DNA of 64,000 nucleotides from Pseudomonadaceae bacterium SI-3 (GCA_004010935.1 CP026511.1:1240001-1304000), one strand, 5' to 3'. Positions 34,791 to 44,483 are shown, numbered from the stretch's first letter. Notes: a model not told the origin generated them from the sequence alone. Numbers and translations are program-made.

Positions 34791-36181
34791 TCCGGAACAG
34801 TCCGCTGCCACCCACCACCAAGCACCTGATACAGGCTGATCAGCGCATTGAGCCGGCTCTCGCGGAGCTGTACGGCCGCCAGTTCGGTATTGAACAGGTT
34901 GCGCTGGGCATCGAGGGTCTCCAGGTAGGACGAATAGCCCGCGCGGTAGCGGTCCTCAGCGTAGGTCAGGGAGCGCTCGAGTACGGCGCGGCGAGCCGCG
35001 ACGCGCGCGAGCTGCTGGCGCAGATTACTGACCGCCGAAAAGCTGTTTTCCACTTCCCTGAAGGCGTCCAGCGCCGCGGCGCGGTAGGCGAAGGCCGCCT
35101 GGTTGCGCTGGGCGACCGCGATGTTCAAGCCTGCCTCCAGGCGGCCAGCATCGAAGATCGGGGCGAGCACGCTGGCGCCGAGATCCCAGACACGCACCGG
35201 GTCGTAATCGAGTGAGTTGACGAACAGCCGACCGAGACTGGCAGACAGCTGTACCTGCGGCAGGAATCGGTCACGCTGGGCCTGCAGATTCAGGCTGCTG
35301 GCCGCGAGCAGCAGCTCGGCTTGCTGGATGTCCGGGCGGCGGCGCAGCAGCTCCGAAGGCAGCACGCCCGGCACCGGAGGCGGCTCGATGGCTAGCAGCC
35401 CGGCGCCGCGCTCCACGTCCCCTGGGAAGCGACCGGTGAGCAGGCGCAGGGCATTTTCCTGCTCCCGGATGGCCTGCTGCAGCTGCGGCAGCAATTCGGC
35501 GGCGGCTTCGTATTCCGATTGCGCCTGGGTCAGTTCAAGCTGCGAGGTGTAGCCGAGGGCTGCGCGGTCCTCGGCGACACGCAGCGCCTCTCGGCGTGAA
35601 TTGATGGTTTCGCGTGTGACGTACAGCTGGCGGTCCAACGACAGCAGCGACACATACGCTCGGGCAGTGGTGCTTGCCACTGCCAGCCTGACGGCGTCGC
35701 GCTCGGCTTCGGTCGCGCGATATTCAAGTTGCGCCGCTTCCTTCAAGCGCCGTAGCCGTCCCCAGAGGTCGACCTCGTAGGACACCTGCAATGACGGCTG
35801 CACGGCCGTGGTATGGGTCATGCCCAGTACGCTGAGTTCGCGGGTGCGTTGCGCTCCCAGCGCCGCGTCGAGCGATGGCAGCAGCGCGGCCCGCGACAGC
35901 TGGATCTGTTCACGTGCCTGTTCCACGCGAGAGGCGGCGCTCAGCACCTCGGTGTTGTGCGCCAGTGCCGCCTCGACCAGCGCCGTCAGCTGAGCATCAC
36001 CGAACGCCTGCCACCAGGTCGCGGAGACGTCGGCCATGTTTGAGCCTGGTTCCCGCCAGTCTGCCGGTGGGGTGAACGCGGCTTCAGGCGGAAGCGGCTG
36101 CCGAGGCGGCATGCAGCCGGCCAGCGTAACCAGCAGCAGACCTGGCATCAGCCGGCGCAGGGCGCGGACCAGGCCGCTCAT
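34778..36181 (-). CDS. Outer-membrane efflux lipoprotein (NodT/OprM family)
   Basis: The 467-residue protein forms the outer-membrane channel of a tripartite pump. It has a lipoprotein signal with lipobox LAGC (Cys23) and two RND outer-membrane factor repeats of long helices and strands: SRVEQAREQIQLSRAALLPS in the first, AELLLAASSLNLQAQRDRFLPQ in the second. The NodT group is suggested by SYEVDLWGRLRRLKEAA. Its ATG overlaps the stop of the membrane-fusion gene by 4 bp, so the three pump genes are translated together. It ends by overlapping the convergent PepSY gene. Confidence 0.92.
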   Translation of the reverse strand: MSGLVRALRRLMPGLLLVTLAGCMPPRQPLPPEAAFTPPADWREPGSNMADVSATWWQAFGDAQLTALVEAALAHNTEVLSAASRVEQAREQIQLSRAALLPSLDAALGAQRTRELSVLGMTHTTAVQPSLQVSYEVDLWGRLRRLKEAAQLEYRATEAERDAVRLAVASTTARAYVSLLSLDRQLYVTRETINSRREALRVAEDRAALGYTSQLELTQAQSEYEAAAELLPQLQQAIREQENALRLLTGRFPGDVERGAGLLAIEPPPVPGVLPSELLRRRPDIQQAELLLAASSLNLQAQRDRFLPQVQLSASLGRLFVNSLDYDPVRVWDLGASVLAPIFDAGRLEAGLNIAVAQRNQAAFAYRAAALDAFREVENSFSAVSNLRQQLARVAARRAVLERSLTYAEDRYRAGYSSYLETLDAQRNLFNTELAAVQLRESRLNALISLYQVLGGGWQRTVPDHPG

Positions 36182-37362
36182 TGCGTACTGTCCGCGGTGG
36201 ATCGCTCCGCTGCCTCTGTGGCGCCGGTATCCACATGAGTCACCACCGACAGACCGGGGCGCAGCCGCTTGGCGAGTGGCTGATCCGGGGCGATGGAGAT
36301 GCGTACTGGCACGCGCTGAACCACTTTGGTGAAGTTGCCGGTGGCGTTGTCCGGGCGTAGCACGCTGAATTCCGAACCGGTGGCAGGGGCCAGGCGCTGT
36401 ACATGGCCGCGGAGCCGCGCGCCGTCCAAGGCATCGACTTCAATCTCGACCGGCTGTCCGGGACGCATGGCGAACGTCTGGGTCTCCTTGTAGTTGGCGA
36501 TTACCCAGAGCTGCTCCGGCACCAGGTACAACAGCTGCGAGCCGGCCGTCACGTATTGGCCCTGGCGCACCGTGACCTCGCTGACCTGCCCGTCGCGCGG
36601 TGCGTCGATTACCGTATTGTCCAGGTCGATCTGCGCGCGCTTGAGCGCCGATTCTGCGATTTCCACTTGTGCCTGCAAACCGCCGCGTGAGACTTCACTG
36701 GCCTTCAGCGTTTGCTCGGCGATGTCGATGGCGGCCCGCGCCTGTTGCACCTGGGCCGAGTCGGCGCGTGCGGTTGCACGGATCTGATCGCGCTCGCGGA
36801 TCGAAACAGAACCCCGTTCGGCCAGCTCGTTGACACGTTTCTCATCCGCCAAGCCCCGTTTCAGCTCCGCTTCGGCAGCGGCCAGTTCGGCGCGGCGGGC
36901 GGCCAGCGTCGCCCGGTTGGAGGCCAGGGTCTGCGCCAGGTTCTCGAGCTCGAAGCGGCGCGCTGCAAGCTCGGCCCTGCGCTGTTCAACCAGCTGGCGG
37001 TACTGACGATCATCGATGCGCACCAATGGCTGGCCTTGCTCGACCACTTCGAAGTCCTGCACCAGCACCTCGGTCACATAGCCGCTAACCTGCGGGGCCA
37101 GCACGGTGATCTGTCCGCGCACATAGGCATTCTCGGTGACCGCCACGCGGCCGGTGAACGGCCACAGCTGCCAGGCATAAAGGATCGCCAGCACGCCGAT
37201 GAGCGCTACCAGCACCATCAGGATCACCGAACGACGGCTCGGTTTGATGGTTTTCGGCGGATCGTCCGGGGTCGGTCCCGCGTCGGTGGCCGCCGCAGAG
37301 GGCTGCGTGGGTTGGGCTGGCTGCAGGCTTTGCTGTTCCTCGGGTTGGGTGCGTTCGCTCAT
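36178..37362 (-). CDS. Membrane-fusion protein (HlyD/EmrA family)
   Basis: The 394-residue periplasmic adaptor has a disordered N-terminus, one membrane helix at about 44-68, two biotinyl-lipoyl-like halves (VSGYVTEVLVQDFEVVEQGQ and IDAPRDGQVSEVTVRQGQ) around a long alpha-helical coiled coil (RRAELAARRFELENLAQ onward), and a beta-barrel end. It should bridge the MFS pump and the outer-membrane factor. It overlaps both neighbours by 4 bp (ATGA). EmrA-type partners of DHA2 MFS pumps export hydrophobic drugs or organic acids; the substrate cannot be told. Confidence 0.92.
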   Translation of the reverse strand: MSERTQPEEQQSLQPAQPTQPSAAATDAGPTPDDPPKTIKPSRRSVILMVLVALIGVLAILYAWQLWPFTGRVAVTENAYVRGQITVLAPQVSGYVTEVLVQDFEVVEQGQPLVRIDDRQYRQLVEQRRAELAARRFELENLAQTLASNRATLAARRAELAAAEAELKRGLADEKRVNELAERGSVSIRERDQIRATARADSAQVQQARAAIDIAEQTLKASEVSRGGLQAQVEIAESALKRAQIDLDNTVIDAPRDGQVSEVTVRQGQYVTAGSQLLYLVPEQLWVIANYKETQTFAMRPGQPVEIEVDALDGARLRGHVQRLAPATGSEFSVLRPDNATGNFTKVVQRVPVRISIAPDQPLAKRLRPGLSVVTHVDTGATEAAERSTADSTQ

Positions 37363-38990
37363 GGAGAGGCGGAATTCCTGTTCTGCTGCGCAATGCGCAG
37401 GGTGCGATAGAGCGTCCAGCCGAACACGCCGATGGAAAGCATGCCGATCAGCCGGAATACATCATTGAAGGCCAGCACGTTGGCTTCGCGCGTGGCCGCT
37501 TGACTCAGCTGCGCTGCGCTCAGTGCCTGGCGAAGCCGAGGGTCGTTCTGGCGCGGTATCAGCGCCTGGCTCTGGGCCTGCAAACGTCCGGCAACCCGCG
37601 GGTCGCCGGCCACCACCTGTTCGGTGAGGTGGCTGGAATGGTACTTCTCGCGCATCACCTGATAGGTACCGAACAGTGCTGGTGCGGCCAGGCCGCCGAG
37701 GCTCTGGGTCATGGTGAACAAGACGATGAACGTCACCAGATAGTTCGGACCGTTGCGCAGCGCGCGGCCGATACCGGTGATCAGCAGCGGACCGAGGAAC
37801 ATGCCACTGGCGAAGGCCAGCAGGCCCTGGCTGAGAAACATGTCATGGGGACGGGTCAGGTTGGTGGCATCGATGTCGAGAAAGCTGGCGATGGCAATCA
37901 GCACGATCGACAACAGGATCTGCGGAAAGGCCCGGGTTGGGCTGAAGGTCATCGCGCTGCCGGCAATGCCCATGACCAGGCCCAGCAGGATCACCGCGTA
38001 CAACGGCTGCAGCTGTTCGGTGCCCATGCCGAGGGTCTGCAGCAGGCCCACCGCGCCGTAGGTCTGTTCGGAAAGCAGCAGCCGCAACGCCAGCGCGCCG
38101 AAGGCGAAGCGCAGCATTTCGGCAGTGCCCAGCCAGCGTGTGTGCAGCAACGGGTTGCGCCGGTGATGTTCGATCATGAAGGCAGCGCAGAACAGCAGCA
38201 GCGCGGCAATCAGGGCGTAGCCCAGCCAAGGCTCCTCCGTCCACCAGAGGATGCGCCCCTGGGCCAGCACCGCCGCGATCAACGCCAGCGCAGGAGCCAA
38301 CAGGGCGAAGGTGAGGAAATCCAGCGGTTCGAACACCTTGATGCGCTCGCCCAGCGGTAGCTTGAGCACCACCACGGCGGCCAGCGAGCAGAGCGCCAGG
38401 CCGCTTTCGAACACATACAGGCGATGCCATTCGCCCATCACCAGCAGCGCAGGGGACATCAGCCAGGCCAAGGGTGTGCCCAGCTGGGAAATGCCGAAGC
38501 CGAGGATCACCGCCTTGGGCAGATCGACCTTGCGAAACGCCTGCAGCATGTAGAACAGGCCCAGGGAGGAGGTGGTCGCAGCGGCCAGACCACTGGCTGC
38601 GCGGACGAACACGGCCATTTCAAAGCCTTCGACGAATACATGCGCGATGCTCAGCAATGCGTAGAGCGTCAGGCCGATCTCGGCGAAGCGGCGCAGGCCG
38701 TATTGCTGGCGAAACTTGATCATCAGCAGGTTGGCCGACACGCTGACCATGAAATAGGCCGCCGGAAGCCAGGCCGCCTGCGACGGCGTCAGGCCCAGAT
38801 CGCCCTGAATGCTCGGCAGGTTGGCGATGAACAGGGCGTTGCCCAGCCCGCCGGTGATGCCGACCAGTACGGCAACACAGGCATAGGCGATGCGCAGCGG
38901 CATGGGATGCAGCAGGATCGCCGGCGAGCCCGGCATTGAGGGGCGTTCTTCGGGTTCCCAGCGAGGAACGGGGGCGAGGTATTGCGGCAT
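37359..38990 (-). CDS. MFS efflux transporter (EmrB/DHA2-like)
   Basis: The 543-residue inner-membrane protein has about 14 membrane helices and an MFS signature region (NLPSIQGDLGLTPSQAAWLPAAYF, read in part; GLRRFAEIGLTLYALLS). It is the first gene of a three-gene pump operon (MFS, adaptor, channel), with 4-bp overlaps throughout. The N-terminal 30 residues are hydrophilic and Pro-rich, so translation might instead start at an internal Met (PSMPGSPAIL or LHPMPLRIAY). No regulator gene adjoins; the 500 bp upstream should hold the promoter. Substrate is unknown. Confidence 0.9.
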   Translation of the reverse strand: MPQYLAPVPRWEPEERPSMPGSPAILLHPMPLRIAYACVAVLVGITGGLGNALFIANLPSIQGDLGLTPSQAAWLPAAYFMVSVSANLLMIKFRQQYGLRRFAEIGLTLYALLSIAHVFVEGFEMAVFVRAASGLAAATTSSLGLFYMLQAFRKVDLPKAVILGFGISQLGTPLAWLMSPALLVMGEWHRLYVFESGLALCSLAAVVVLKLPLGERIKVFEPLDFLTFALLAPALALIAAVLAQGRILWWTEEPWLGYALIAALLLFCAAFMIEHHRRNPLLHTRWLGTAEMLRFAFGALALRLLLSEQTYGAVGLLQTLGMGTEQLQPLYAVILLGLVMGIAGSAMTFSPTRAFPQILLSIVLIAIASFLDIDATNLTRPHDMFLSQGLLAFASGMFLGPLLITGIGRALRNGPNYLVTFIVLFTMTQSLGGLAAPALFGTYQVMREKYHSSHLTEQVVAGDPRVAGRLQAQSQALIPRQNDPRLRQALSAAQLSQAATREANVLAFNDVFRLIGMLSIGVFGWTLYRTLRIAQQNRNSASP

Positions 38991-39493
38991 CTTTGGCTAG
39001 GCTCGAAGGGCGGTTTCAACTGATCGGAGCGCCGCACCGGGGCGGCGGCTACTCCCTTGGGACAATCTTTAGCGTGAAATGATTGGTCACACTTGGCAAA
39101 GCATGCTGCCGCTGCTCCCGGCGACGGCCGTGCAGCTGGTCCGTTACATGAACGAACGGGGACGGCAACTTGGCTATGTTTGTGGGTTTCTTCGAGTTTG
39201 GCGGCGGCGGGCTGCTAAGGCGTGGCTGCTTGTGATCAACAGCTATTCAGCCAATCGATGGAGCAGCCAGGATGCAGCCCAGACCGGTTCAGAACGTTCA
39301 GCACCAGGCTAATCGGCGTTTAAGGCACGCAGCGGGGGACCGATCATCCGGAAAACTCAGGCGAGTCGCCAGAAACCAACAACACTGAACTAAAGGTCCC
39401 AACGATTCAGCGGGGCGCAGTTGTGCTCGCCGCTGGATAAGGACCGTCAACCCGAGCCGTCGAAACGAAACGGCTATTTCACCGGAGGTGTGA
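38991..39493. other. Divergent intergenic region
   Basis: No gene is visible in these 503 bp between the efflux operon and the EAL gene. Short frames exist but lack ribosome binding sites and family character. The promoters of both flanking units must be here. Confidence 0.45.
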
Positions 39494-40747
39494 ATGCTGC
39501 AGAACGTTCGGCTGGGACCCGAGGCCTTCGAGCGGGGCGGCGACCCAGCGGCCATGCTGCGGGACCTGGAAATAGCGGGCCATACGGTAGGTGACATGCT
39601 CTGCGAAGCGTTGCGCTCAGTGCGTTCGCACCTGGGCATGGATGTCGCGTTCGTCGCCGAGATGGTGCAGGGCTTTCGCGTGTTCCGCCATGTAAGCGGC
39701 CGTAGCGATCCGCCGCCGATATGTGTGGGCGGCTCCGATCCCCTTTCAGACAGCTACTGCCAGCGGGTGGTGGATGGTCGACTGCCGCAGCTGATCCCCG
39801 ACACCAGCAAACTGCCCGAAGCGGTGGCGCTGCCCATCACCGAGATATTGTCGATCGGCGCCTATATCAGCGTGCCGATCCGTTTTAGCGATGGTCGCTT
39901 GTACGGCACCTTCTGCTGCTTCAGTTCCAAGCCTGACGGCACCTTGAACGAACGTGATCTGGATACCCTGCGGTTGTTCGCCGACTTCGCCGGCCGGTTG
40001 CTCGAGACTCAGGCCAAGGAGCAGCGCGAACAGGAGGAGCGGCTCGCGCGCATCAACAGCGTGCTGAGTGAACAGGCGTACAACGTCGTGTATCAGCCGA
40101 TCGTGGATGTGAGGCAGAACGACGTGGTTGGCTACGAAGCGCTGGCGCGATTCTCCGGCGAACCACAACGTACCCCGGATCTCTGGTTCGGTGAGGCCGA
40201 GCAGGTCGGTCTGCAATGCGAACTGGAAATAGCGCTCGTCCAGGAAGCCCTGAAAGGCCTGAGTGGCATTCGCCAGGACCGCTACCTGTCGTTGAACGTC
40301 TCGCCGGAAACCATCCTCGCCGGGGCACTCGGAACCCTGCTAGACGGCCAGCCCCTGGACAGGCTGATGCTCGAGGTCACCGAGCACGCGTCAGTACGCG
40401 ACTATGACCTGATCGCCGAAGCGCTCGAACCCATGCGCGCGCAGGGCCTGCTGCTGGCGGTGGATGATGCAGGTGCCGGCTATGCGAGTTTTCGCCACAT
40501 CCTCAAGCTCAAGCCGGATGTGATCAAACTCGACGGTAGCCTGATCCGCAACATGGACAGCAACCGCGACTGCCGGGCGCTGGCGTCGGCATTGATCCGC
40601 TTCGGTCAGGAGACCGACTGCAAGATCGTCGCTGAATGCGTCGAGACAGAGGCCGAACTGGAGATCCTCCGTGAGCTTCAGGTGACCAAGGCGCAGGGCT
40701 ATCTGCTGGGCCGCCCTGGGCCGCTGGGTGGCAGTCAGCAGACTTAG
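39494..40747 (+). CDS. GAF-EAL c-di-GMP phosphodiesterase
   Basis: The 417-residue cytoplasmic protein has an N-terminal GAF sensor domain (about 30-175; VGGSDPLSDSYCQRVV, ISVPIRFSDGRLYGTFCCFS) and a C-terminal EAL domain from about 195. The EAL catalytic residues appear complete: YEALAR, LNVSPE, LEVTEH, VDDAGAGYAS, IKLDGSLI, VAECVE and KAQGYLLGRP. It should therefore hydrolyse c-di-GMP to pGpG under control of an unknown GAF ligand. ATG 39494 follows GGAGGTGTGA. It has no partner gene and converges on uraH. Confidence 0.92.
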   Translation: MLQNVRLGPEAFERGGDPAAMLRDLEIAGHTVGDMLCEALRSVRSHLGMDVAFVAEMVQGFRVFRHVSGRSDPPPICVGGSDPLSDSYCQRVVDGRLPQLIPDTSKLPEAVALPITEILSIGAYISVPIRFSDGRLYGTFCCFSSKPDGTLNERDLDTLRLFADFAGRLLETQAKEQREQEERLARINSVLSEQAYNVVYQPIVDVRQNDVVGYEALARFSGEPQRTPDLWFGEAEQVGLQCELEIALVQEALKGLSGIRQDRYLSLNVSPETILAGALGTLLDGQPLDRLMLEVTEHASVRDYDLIAEALEPMRAQGLLLAVDDAGAGYASFRHILKLKPDVIKLDGSLIRNMDSNRDCRALASALIRFGQETDCKIVAECVETEAELEILRELQVTKAQGYLLGRPGPLGGSQQT

Positions 40748-40758
40748 ACGAGGCCGCG

Positions 40759-40793
40759 ACTGACAGGTGCAACCCGTCGGGTTACCTGTCAGT
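40759..40793. terminator. Shared hairpin between convergent genes
   Basis: ACTGACAGGT..AACCC / GGGTTACCTGTCAGT form a long stem around a short loop, between the EAL and uraH stop codons. There is no T tract on either side, so termination strength is uncertain. Confidence 0.55.
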
Positions 40794-40809
40794 CGGCCCT
40801 TCTGATGGC

Positions 40810-41220
40810 TCAGTTGCCCCGATAGGTCGAGAAGCCGTACGGGCTGAGCAGCAGCGGGATGTGGTAGTGCGGCACGGTGCCGTCCACCTCGAAGATCACC
40901 GGGACTTCCGGAAAGAAACTCGCCGTATCGTGCGCCTCGAACCAGTCACCGGTCTTGAACGTGACGCGGTAGGTGCCTTTCTCCAGCGACTTGTCCTGCG
41001 GATAGAGCGCGGTGATGCGGCCTTGCTGGTTGGTCACGCCATCGTTCAGGGCAGTCCACTGCTTACCGTTCTGCTTTTCCAACGTGACTTTCACATCAGG
41101 CGAGGGCAGGCCGTCGTTGAGGTTGAGCACATGTACGCTGAGCGGGTTGTCGGCAGCCATGGCGAGGCTGGAAAGGCTGGCAATGACGAGGCTGGCGCAA
41201 AGGGTTTTCAGGTTAGTCAT
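40810..41220 (-). CDS. uraH: Periplasmic 5-hydroxyisourate hydrolase
   Basis: UraH (HiuH) hydrolyses 5-hydroxyisourate from urate oxidation. The 136-residue protein has a signal peptide (1-22, ending AMA) and the transthyretin-like fold with SVHVLNLNDGLPSPDV, TNQQGRITALYP and the C-terminal signature STYRGN, close to the usual YRGS/T. As in E. coli, the export signal puts it in the periplasm, away from cytoplasmic purine breakdown. It lies downstream of an HbpS-like gene and next to a two-component system; the E. coli gene has the same kind of neighbour (hprRS/yedWV). Confidence 0.93.
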   Translation of the reverse strand: MTNLKTLCASLVIASLSSLAMAADNPLSVHVLNLNDGLPSPDVKVTLEKQNGKQWTALNDGVTNQQGRITALYPQDKSLEKGTYRVTFKTGDWFEAHDTASFFPEVPVIFEVDGTVPHYHIPLLLSPYGFSTYRGN

Positions 41221-41234
41221 GGATTGATCTCCGG

Positions 41235-41729
41235 TTAACGGTTGGAAGGAAGCAGTTTTGCGATTGCCTGAGTGGCGCAGGCCTCGTCGGTCTCGGCGCC
41301 GCCGGCACCGGCTACGCCAATGGCGCCGATGACTTCGTCGCCGACCCGCAGCGGAACGCCGCCGCCGAGCAGTAACAGTTCATCGAAGGTGTTGAGGTTG
41401 GCGGCGTCCGGGTTGTTGCGGGCGCGCTCGCCGAACAGGCGGGTCGGTGTCTTGCTGGACAACGCGGTGTAGGCCTTGCGCTGTGCAGCGATGGTGTTGT
41501 GCGGGCCGACGTTGTCGTCACGCTGCAGCGCGATCAGGTTGCCGCCGCGATCGACCACTGCCATCGCGGCGGTACGGCCCTCGGCGTGGCAGGCGGCCAT
41601 GGCCGAGTCGAGCAGGGCGTTGGCCAGTTGCAGCGAGACGTTCTGCTGGCTGACAGGTTGCGGGGTGGCGGCCATGGCCTGGGCACCGGCAAGGGCCAGG
41701 CCGACCAACGAAAGGGGGACAATGCGCAT
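41235..41729 (-). CDS. Secreted HbpS/GlcG-like heme-binding family protein
   Basis: The 164-residue protein has a signal peptide (1-20, ending AMA) and a GlcG/HbpS (DUF336) domain: ALLDSAMAACHAEGRTAAMAVVDRGG read in part, NTFDELLLLGGGVPLRV, and GAIGVAGAGGAETDEACA. HbpS proteins bind heme and work with redox sensor kinases in Streptomyces; other family members have no known role. ATG 41729 follows GAGGAGAAACCG. It lies 14 bp ahead of uraH on the same strand, so both are probably made together and exported. The shared upstream region contains the CATTAC palindrome at 41807-41824. Confidence 0.9.
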   Translation of the reverse strand: MRIVPLSLVGLALAGAQAMAATPQPVSQQNVSLQLANALLDSAMAACHAEGRTAAMAVVDRGGNLIALQRDDNVGPHNTIAAQRKAYTALSSKTPTRLFGERARNNPDAANLNTFDELLLLGGGVPLRVGDEVIGAIGVAGAGGAETDEACATQAIAKLLPSNR

Positions 41730-41806
41730 CGGTTTCTCCTCAATGGGCTCCGTGGAGCAGGTGGGGCCATCCTGTGCTGGTGGCCGCGTCAAACCCATTG
41801 CCTGCG

Positions 41807-41824
41807 CATTACGTATTTGTAATG
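41807..41824. promoter_or_regulatory. CATTAC-N6-GTAATG operator
   Basis: CATTACGTATTTGTAATG is a perfect inverted repeat (6-bp arms, 6-bp spacer) midway between the HbpS-like/uraH genes and the response regulator gene. Form and context fit a binding site for the HprR/CusR/CopR class of regulator that follows. Confidence 0.7.
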
Positions 41825-41875
41825 GGATAAATGCTCGCGGGCGCCTAGCCTATGCGCCTCGCCCGGAGGAAGCAG

Positions 41876-42547
41876 ATGCGCATACTGGTAGTAGAAGACG
41901 AGTTCAAGACGGCCGATTACCTGCGCAAGGGGTTGAGCGAGTCGGGCTATCTGGTGGAAGTCGCGCTCAACGGCCTGGACGGTCAGCACCTGATTCAGGA
42001 AAGCGAGTTCGACCTGATCATCCTCGACGTCATGTTGCCGGGCATCGACGGCTGGCAACTGCTGCAGATCGTGCGGCGCAAGGCGCAGACGCCGGTGCTG
42101 TTCCTCACCGCGCGCGATGCCGTGGAAGACCGGGTCAAGGGCCTGGAGCTGGGCGCTGACGACTATCTGGTCAAGCCGTTTTCCTACGCCGAGCTGCTGG
42201 CGCGGGTTCGCACCTTGCTGCGCCGCGGGCCGCCGCGTGAGGTCGAGCAGTTCAAGGTCGCCGATCTGGAGCTGGACCTGCTCCGCCGTCGGGTCACGCG
42301 TCAGGGTGAGCGGCTGACGCTGACCAACAAGGAGTTCGCCTTGTTGCACCTGCTGCTCAGCCGTGAAGGCGAAGTCCTGTCGCGGGCGCAGATTGCTTCG
42401 CAGGTCTGGCAGATGAATTTCGACAGCGATACCAATGTCGTCGACGTCGCGATACGCCGGCTGCGGGCGAAGGTGGACGACCCTTACCAGCCCAAGCTGA
42501 TCCACACCGTGCGCGGCATGGGCTACCTGTTGGAAGTGCCGGAATGA
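41876..42547 (+). CDS. OmpR-family response regulator (HprR/CopR type)
   Basis: The 223-residue protein has a receiver domain with acidic pocket VVEDE, phospho-acceptor Asp in [10 protein letters not shown] (about residue 51), Thr in FLTARD and Lys in VKPFSYAE, then an OmpR winged helix ([38 protein letters not shown]). It belongs to the heavy-metal or peroxide group (CopR, CusR, HprR). Start 41876 (MRILVVED) follows GGAGGAAGCAG. It overlaps the kinase gene by 4 bp. The adjacent uraH favours an HprR-like, oxidative or copper role. Confidence 0.94.
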   Translation: MRILVVEDEFKTADYLRKGLSESGYLVEVALNGLDGQHLIQESEFDLIILDVMLPGIDGWQLLQIVRRKAQTPVLFLTARDAVEDRVKGLELGADDYLVKPFSYAELLARVRTLLRRGPPREVEQFKVADLELDLLRRRVTRQGERLTLTNKEFALLHLLLSREGEVLSRAQIASQVWQMNFDSDTNVVDVAIRRLRAKVDDPYQPKLIHTVRGMGYLLEVPE

Positions 42548-43899
42548 AGCTGCTGCCACGCTCGCTGAGCCTGCGTCTGGCACTGATGTTTGCGCTGGTC
42601 AGCACGGCGCTGCTGGGTGCGATTGGCTTCTACCTCTATCAATCACTGGAGCGCGAGATCGCCTGGCGCGACGACCAGGCGCTGCTCGGGCGGCTGGAGC
42701 GCATGGCGGCCTTGCTCGATGACAGTGACAGCATCGAGGTGCTGCGCGAGCGACCTCAGCTCTACGCCAACATGCTCGGCAATCGCGACAGTCTGCTTTG
42801 GGTGCTGGGGGAGAGTGGGGCGCCGCTGATCGAGATCAATCCCGCTCAGTTGGCGATCCCGCAATTGCCGCCGGCGGATCACCCGCGGCTGGAGGATCTG
42901 GGTGATCAGGCGCGGTTGGCCTGGATACAGATCGAACGACCACGTGGCGGCCTGACGCTGATCGCCGGCAAATTGCTGGGCGAGCGTGAGCAGATGCTTG
43001 CCGCGTACCGCCTGAAACTCTGGCTGGCCCTGGCCACCGGTGCGCTACTGGCGTTTCTGCTGGGCTGGCTGGTGAGCGAACGAGGACTGCGGCCGGTTCG
43101 TCAGCTGACCCGCCGTGCGCTGGCGATCGACGTCCAGCACCTGCATCTGCGCATCGAAGACAGTGCCGAGCTTAGCGAGTTGCGCGCGTTGAGCGAGGCA
43201 CTGAACCAGATGCTCGCGCGACTGGAGGCCGGTTTTGCCCAGCTGTCGCGGTTTTCCGAAGACCTGGCGCATGAGATGCGCACCCCGCTCAGCAACCTGA
43301 TGGGCCAGACCCAGCAAACCTTGCGGCGGGTACGCTCGCTGGAGGATTACCAGAGCCTGCTGGCTTCCAATCAGGAGGAATATGAGCGTCTGGCCAGAAT
43401 GATCAACAACATGTTGTTTTTAGCCCGCACCGAGCAGGTCGATGCGGCAATTCACCGGCAGGACCTCGACCTGGCCGAAACGGTGGAACAGCTCGGTGAT
43501 TATTTCGAGGGCGTTGCCGAAGAGCAGCAGATGCGGGTAGTGAACGAGGCGAGCGGCAGCCTGCACGCCGATCCGGATCTGCTGCGCAGGGCGCTGGCCA
43601 ACCTCATCGCCAATGCGCTGCGCTATGGCGCGACGGGAACGGAGGTCCGCGTGAGCAGCGAGCGTACCGCTGAAAACGTGGTGATCACTGTCGAAAACGG
43701 CGGCGAGCCCATCGCTGCCGAACACCTGCCGCGGCTGTTCGACCGCTTCTATCGCTGCGATCCGTCACGTGCCCAACCGGGCGACTCTGGCGGGCTGGGG
43801 CTGGCAATTGTGCGCTCGATCATGCAGCTGCATGGGGGTGAAGTGCGGGTGACCAGCGATGCATCGGTTACCTGCTTCAGCCTGTCCTTTCCTCGCTGA
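42544..43899 (+). CDS. Sensor histidine kinase (HprS/CusS type)
   Basis: The 451-residue kinase has two membrane helices (about 10-32 and 160-182) around a periplasmic sensor loop, a HAMP linker, the H box [19 protein letters not shown] box [12 protein letters not shown] and G boxes [13 protein letters not shown]. It is of the heavy-metal sensor kinase family (CusS, CopS, HprS). The sensor loop has no obvious His/Met copper cluster and few Cys, so a peroxide or other redox signal is as likely as copper. ATGA overlap couples it to the regulator. Confidence 0.94.
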   Translation: MKLLPRSLSLRLALMFALVSTALLGAIGFYLYQSLEREIAWRDDQALLGRLERMAALLDDSDSIEVLRERPQLYANMLGNRDSLLWVLGESGAPLIEINPAQLAIPQLPPADHPRLEDLGDQARLAWIQIERPRGGLTLIAGKLLGEREQMLAAYRLKLWLALATGALLAFLLGWLVSERGLRPVRQLTRRALAIDVQHLHLRIEDSAELSELRALSEALNQMLARLEAGFAQLSRFSEDLAHEMRTPLSNLMGQTQQTLRRVRSLEDYQSLLASNQEEYERLARMINNMLFLARTEQVDAAIHRQDLDLAETVEQLGDYFEGVAEEQQMRVVNEASGSLHADPDLLRRALANLIANALRYGATGTEVRVSSERTAENVVITVENGGEPIAAEHLPRLFDRFYRCDPSRAQPGDSGGLGLAIVRSIMQLHGGEVRVTSDASVTCFSLSFPR

Positions 43900-44015
43900 A
43901 CGTAGTGGCTCCACCGGGCAGACAGGCTGAACCTTTATCGAAACGGCAGAGTCGACTTAACAGGTTGGCCGTGTTCTTTCCGGCCGTTCATCCAAGCCCG
44001 TAGGAGACTTTCTCA

Positions 44016-44468
44016 ATGGATAACAAAGACACCATTTCCGTACTCAACGATCTCATCGAAACCAGCAAAGACGGTGAGAAGGGCTTCCGCGAATGCGCTG
44101 ATGACCTGAAGAATCCGCAGCTGAAGACCACCATGAATCAACGTGCCCAGGATTGCGCCACGGCAGCCGCTGAGCTGCAGCAATTGGTACGCACCATGGG
44201 TGGCGATCCGGATACCTCCACAAGCACTGCCGGTGATATGCACCGTCGCTGGGTCGACCTGAAGACCAAGGTCACCGGCAAGGATGACGAGTCCATCCTC
44301 AACGAGTGCGAGCGTGGCGAAGACGTTGCCCTCAAGAGCTACCGCAAAGCGCTCGAGAAGGACCTGCCAATGGATGTCCGTTCGGTGGTCGAGCGTCAGA
44401 TGCAGGGCGTGCAGCGCAACCATGATGAGGTCAAGGCACTGCGCGACGCCGAGCGCGCCCGTAGCTGA
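44016..44468 (+). CDS. PA2169-family four-helix protein (DUF2383)
   Basis: The 150-residue protein matches the ferritin-like four-helix DUF2383 family typified by PA2169: DTISVLNDLIETSKDGEKGFRECA (read in part), QLKTTMNQRAQDCATAAAELQQLV, and a C-terminal RQMQGVQRNHDEVKALRD. These proteins are induced under stress or low oxygen in pseudomonads but have no settled biochemical role. TAGGAGACTTTCTCA precedes the ATG. It is a single-gene unit ending in a strong terminator. Confidence 0.92.
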   Translation: MDNKDTISVLNDLIETSKDGEKGFRECADDLKNPQLKTTMNQRAQDCATAAAELQQLVRTMGGDPDTSTSTAGDMHRRWVDLKTKVTGKDDESILNECERGEDVALKSYRKALEKDLPMDVRSVVERQMQGVQRNHDEVKALRDAERARS

Positions 44469-44483
44469 TCGATCCATGTTGCG

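Noticed and set aside
38991..39493. Possible gene (for example 39079-39312) in the gap before the GAF-EAL gene
   Set aside because: No ribosome binding site, no family resemblance, and low-complexity Arg/Trp-rich product.
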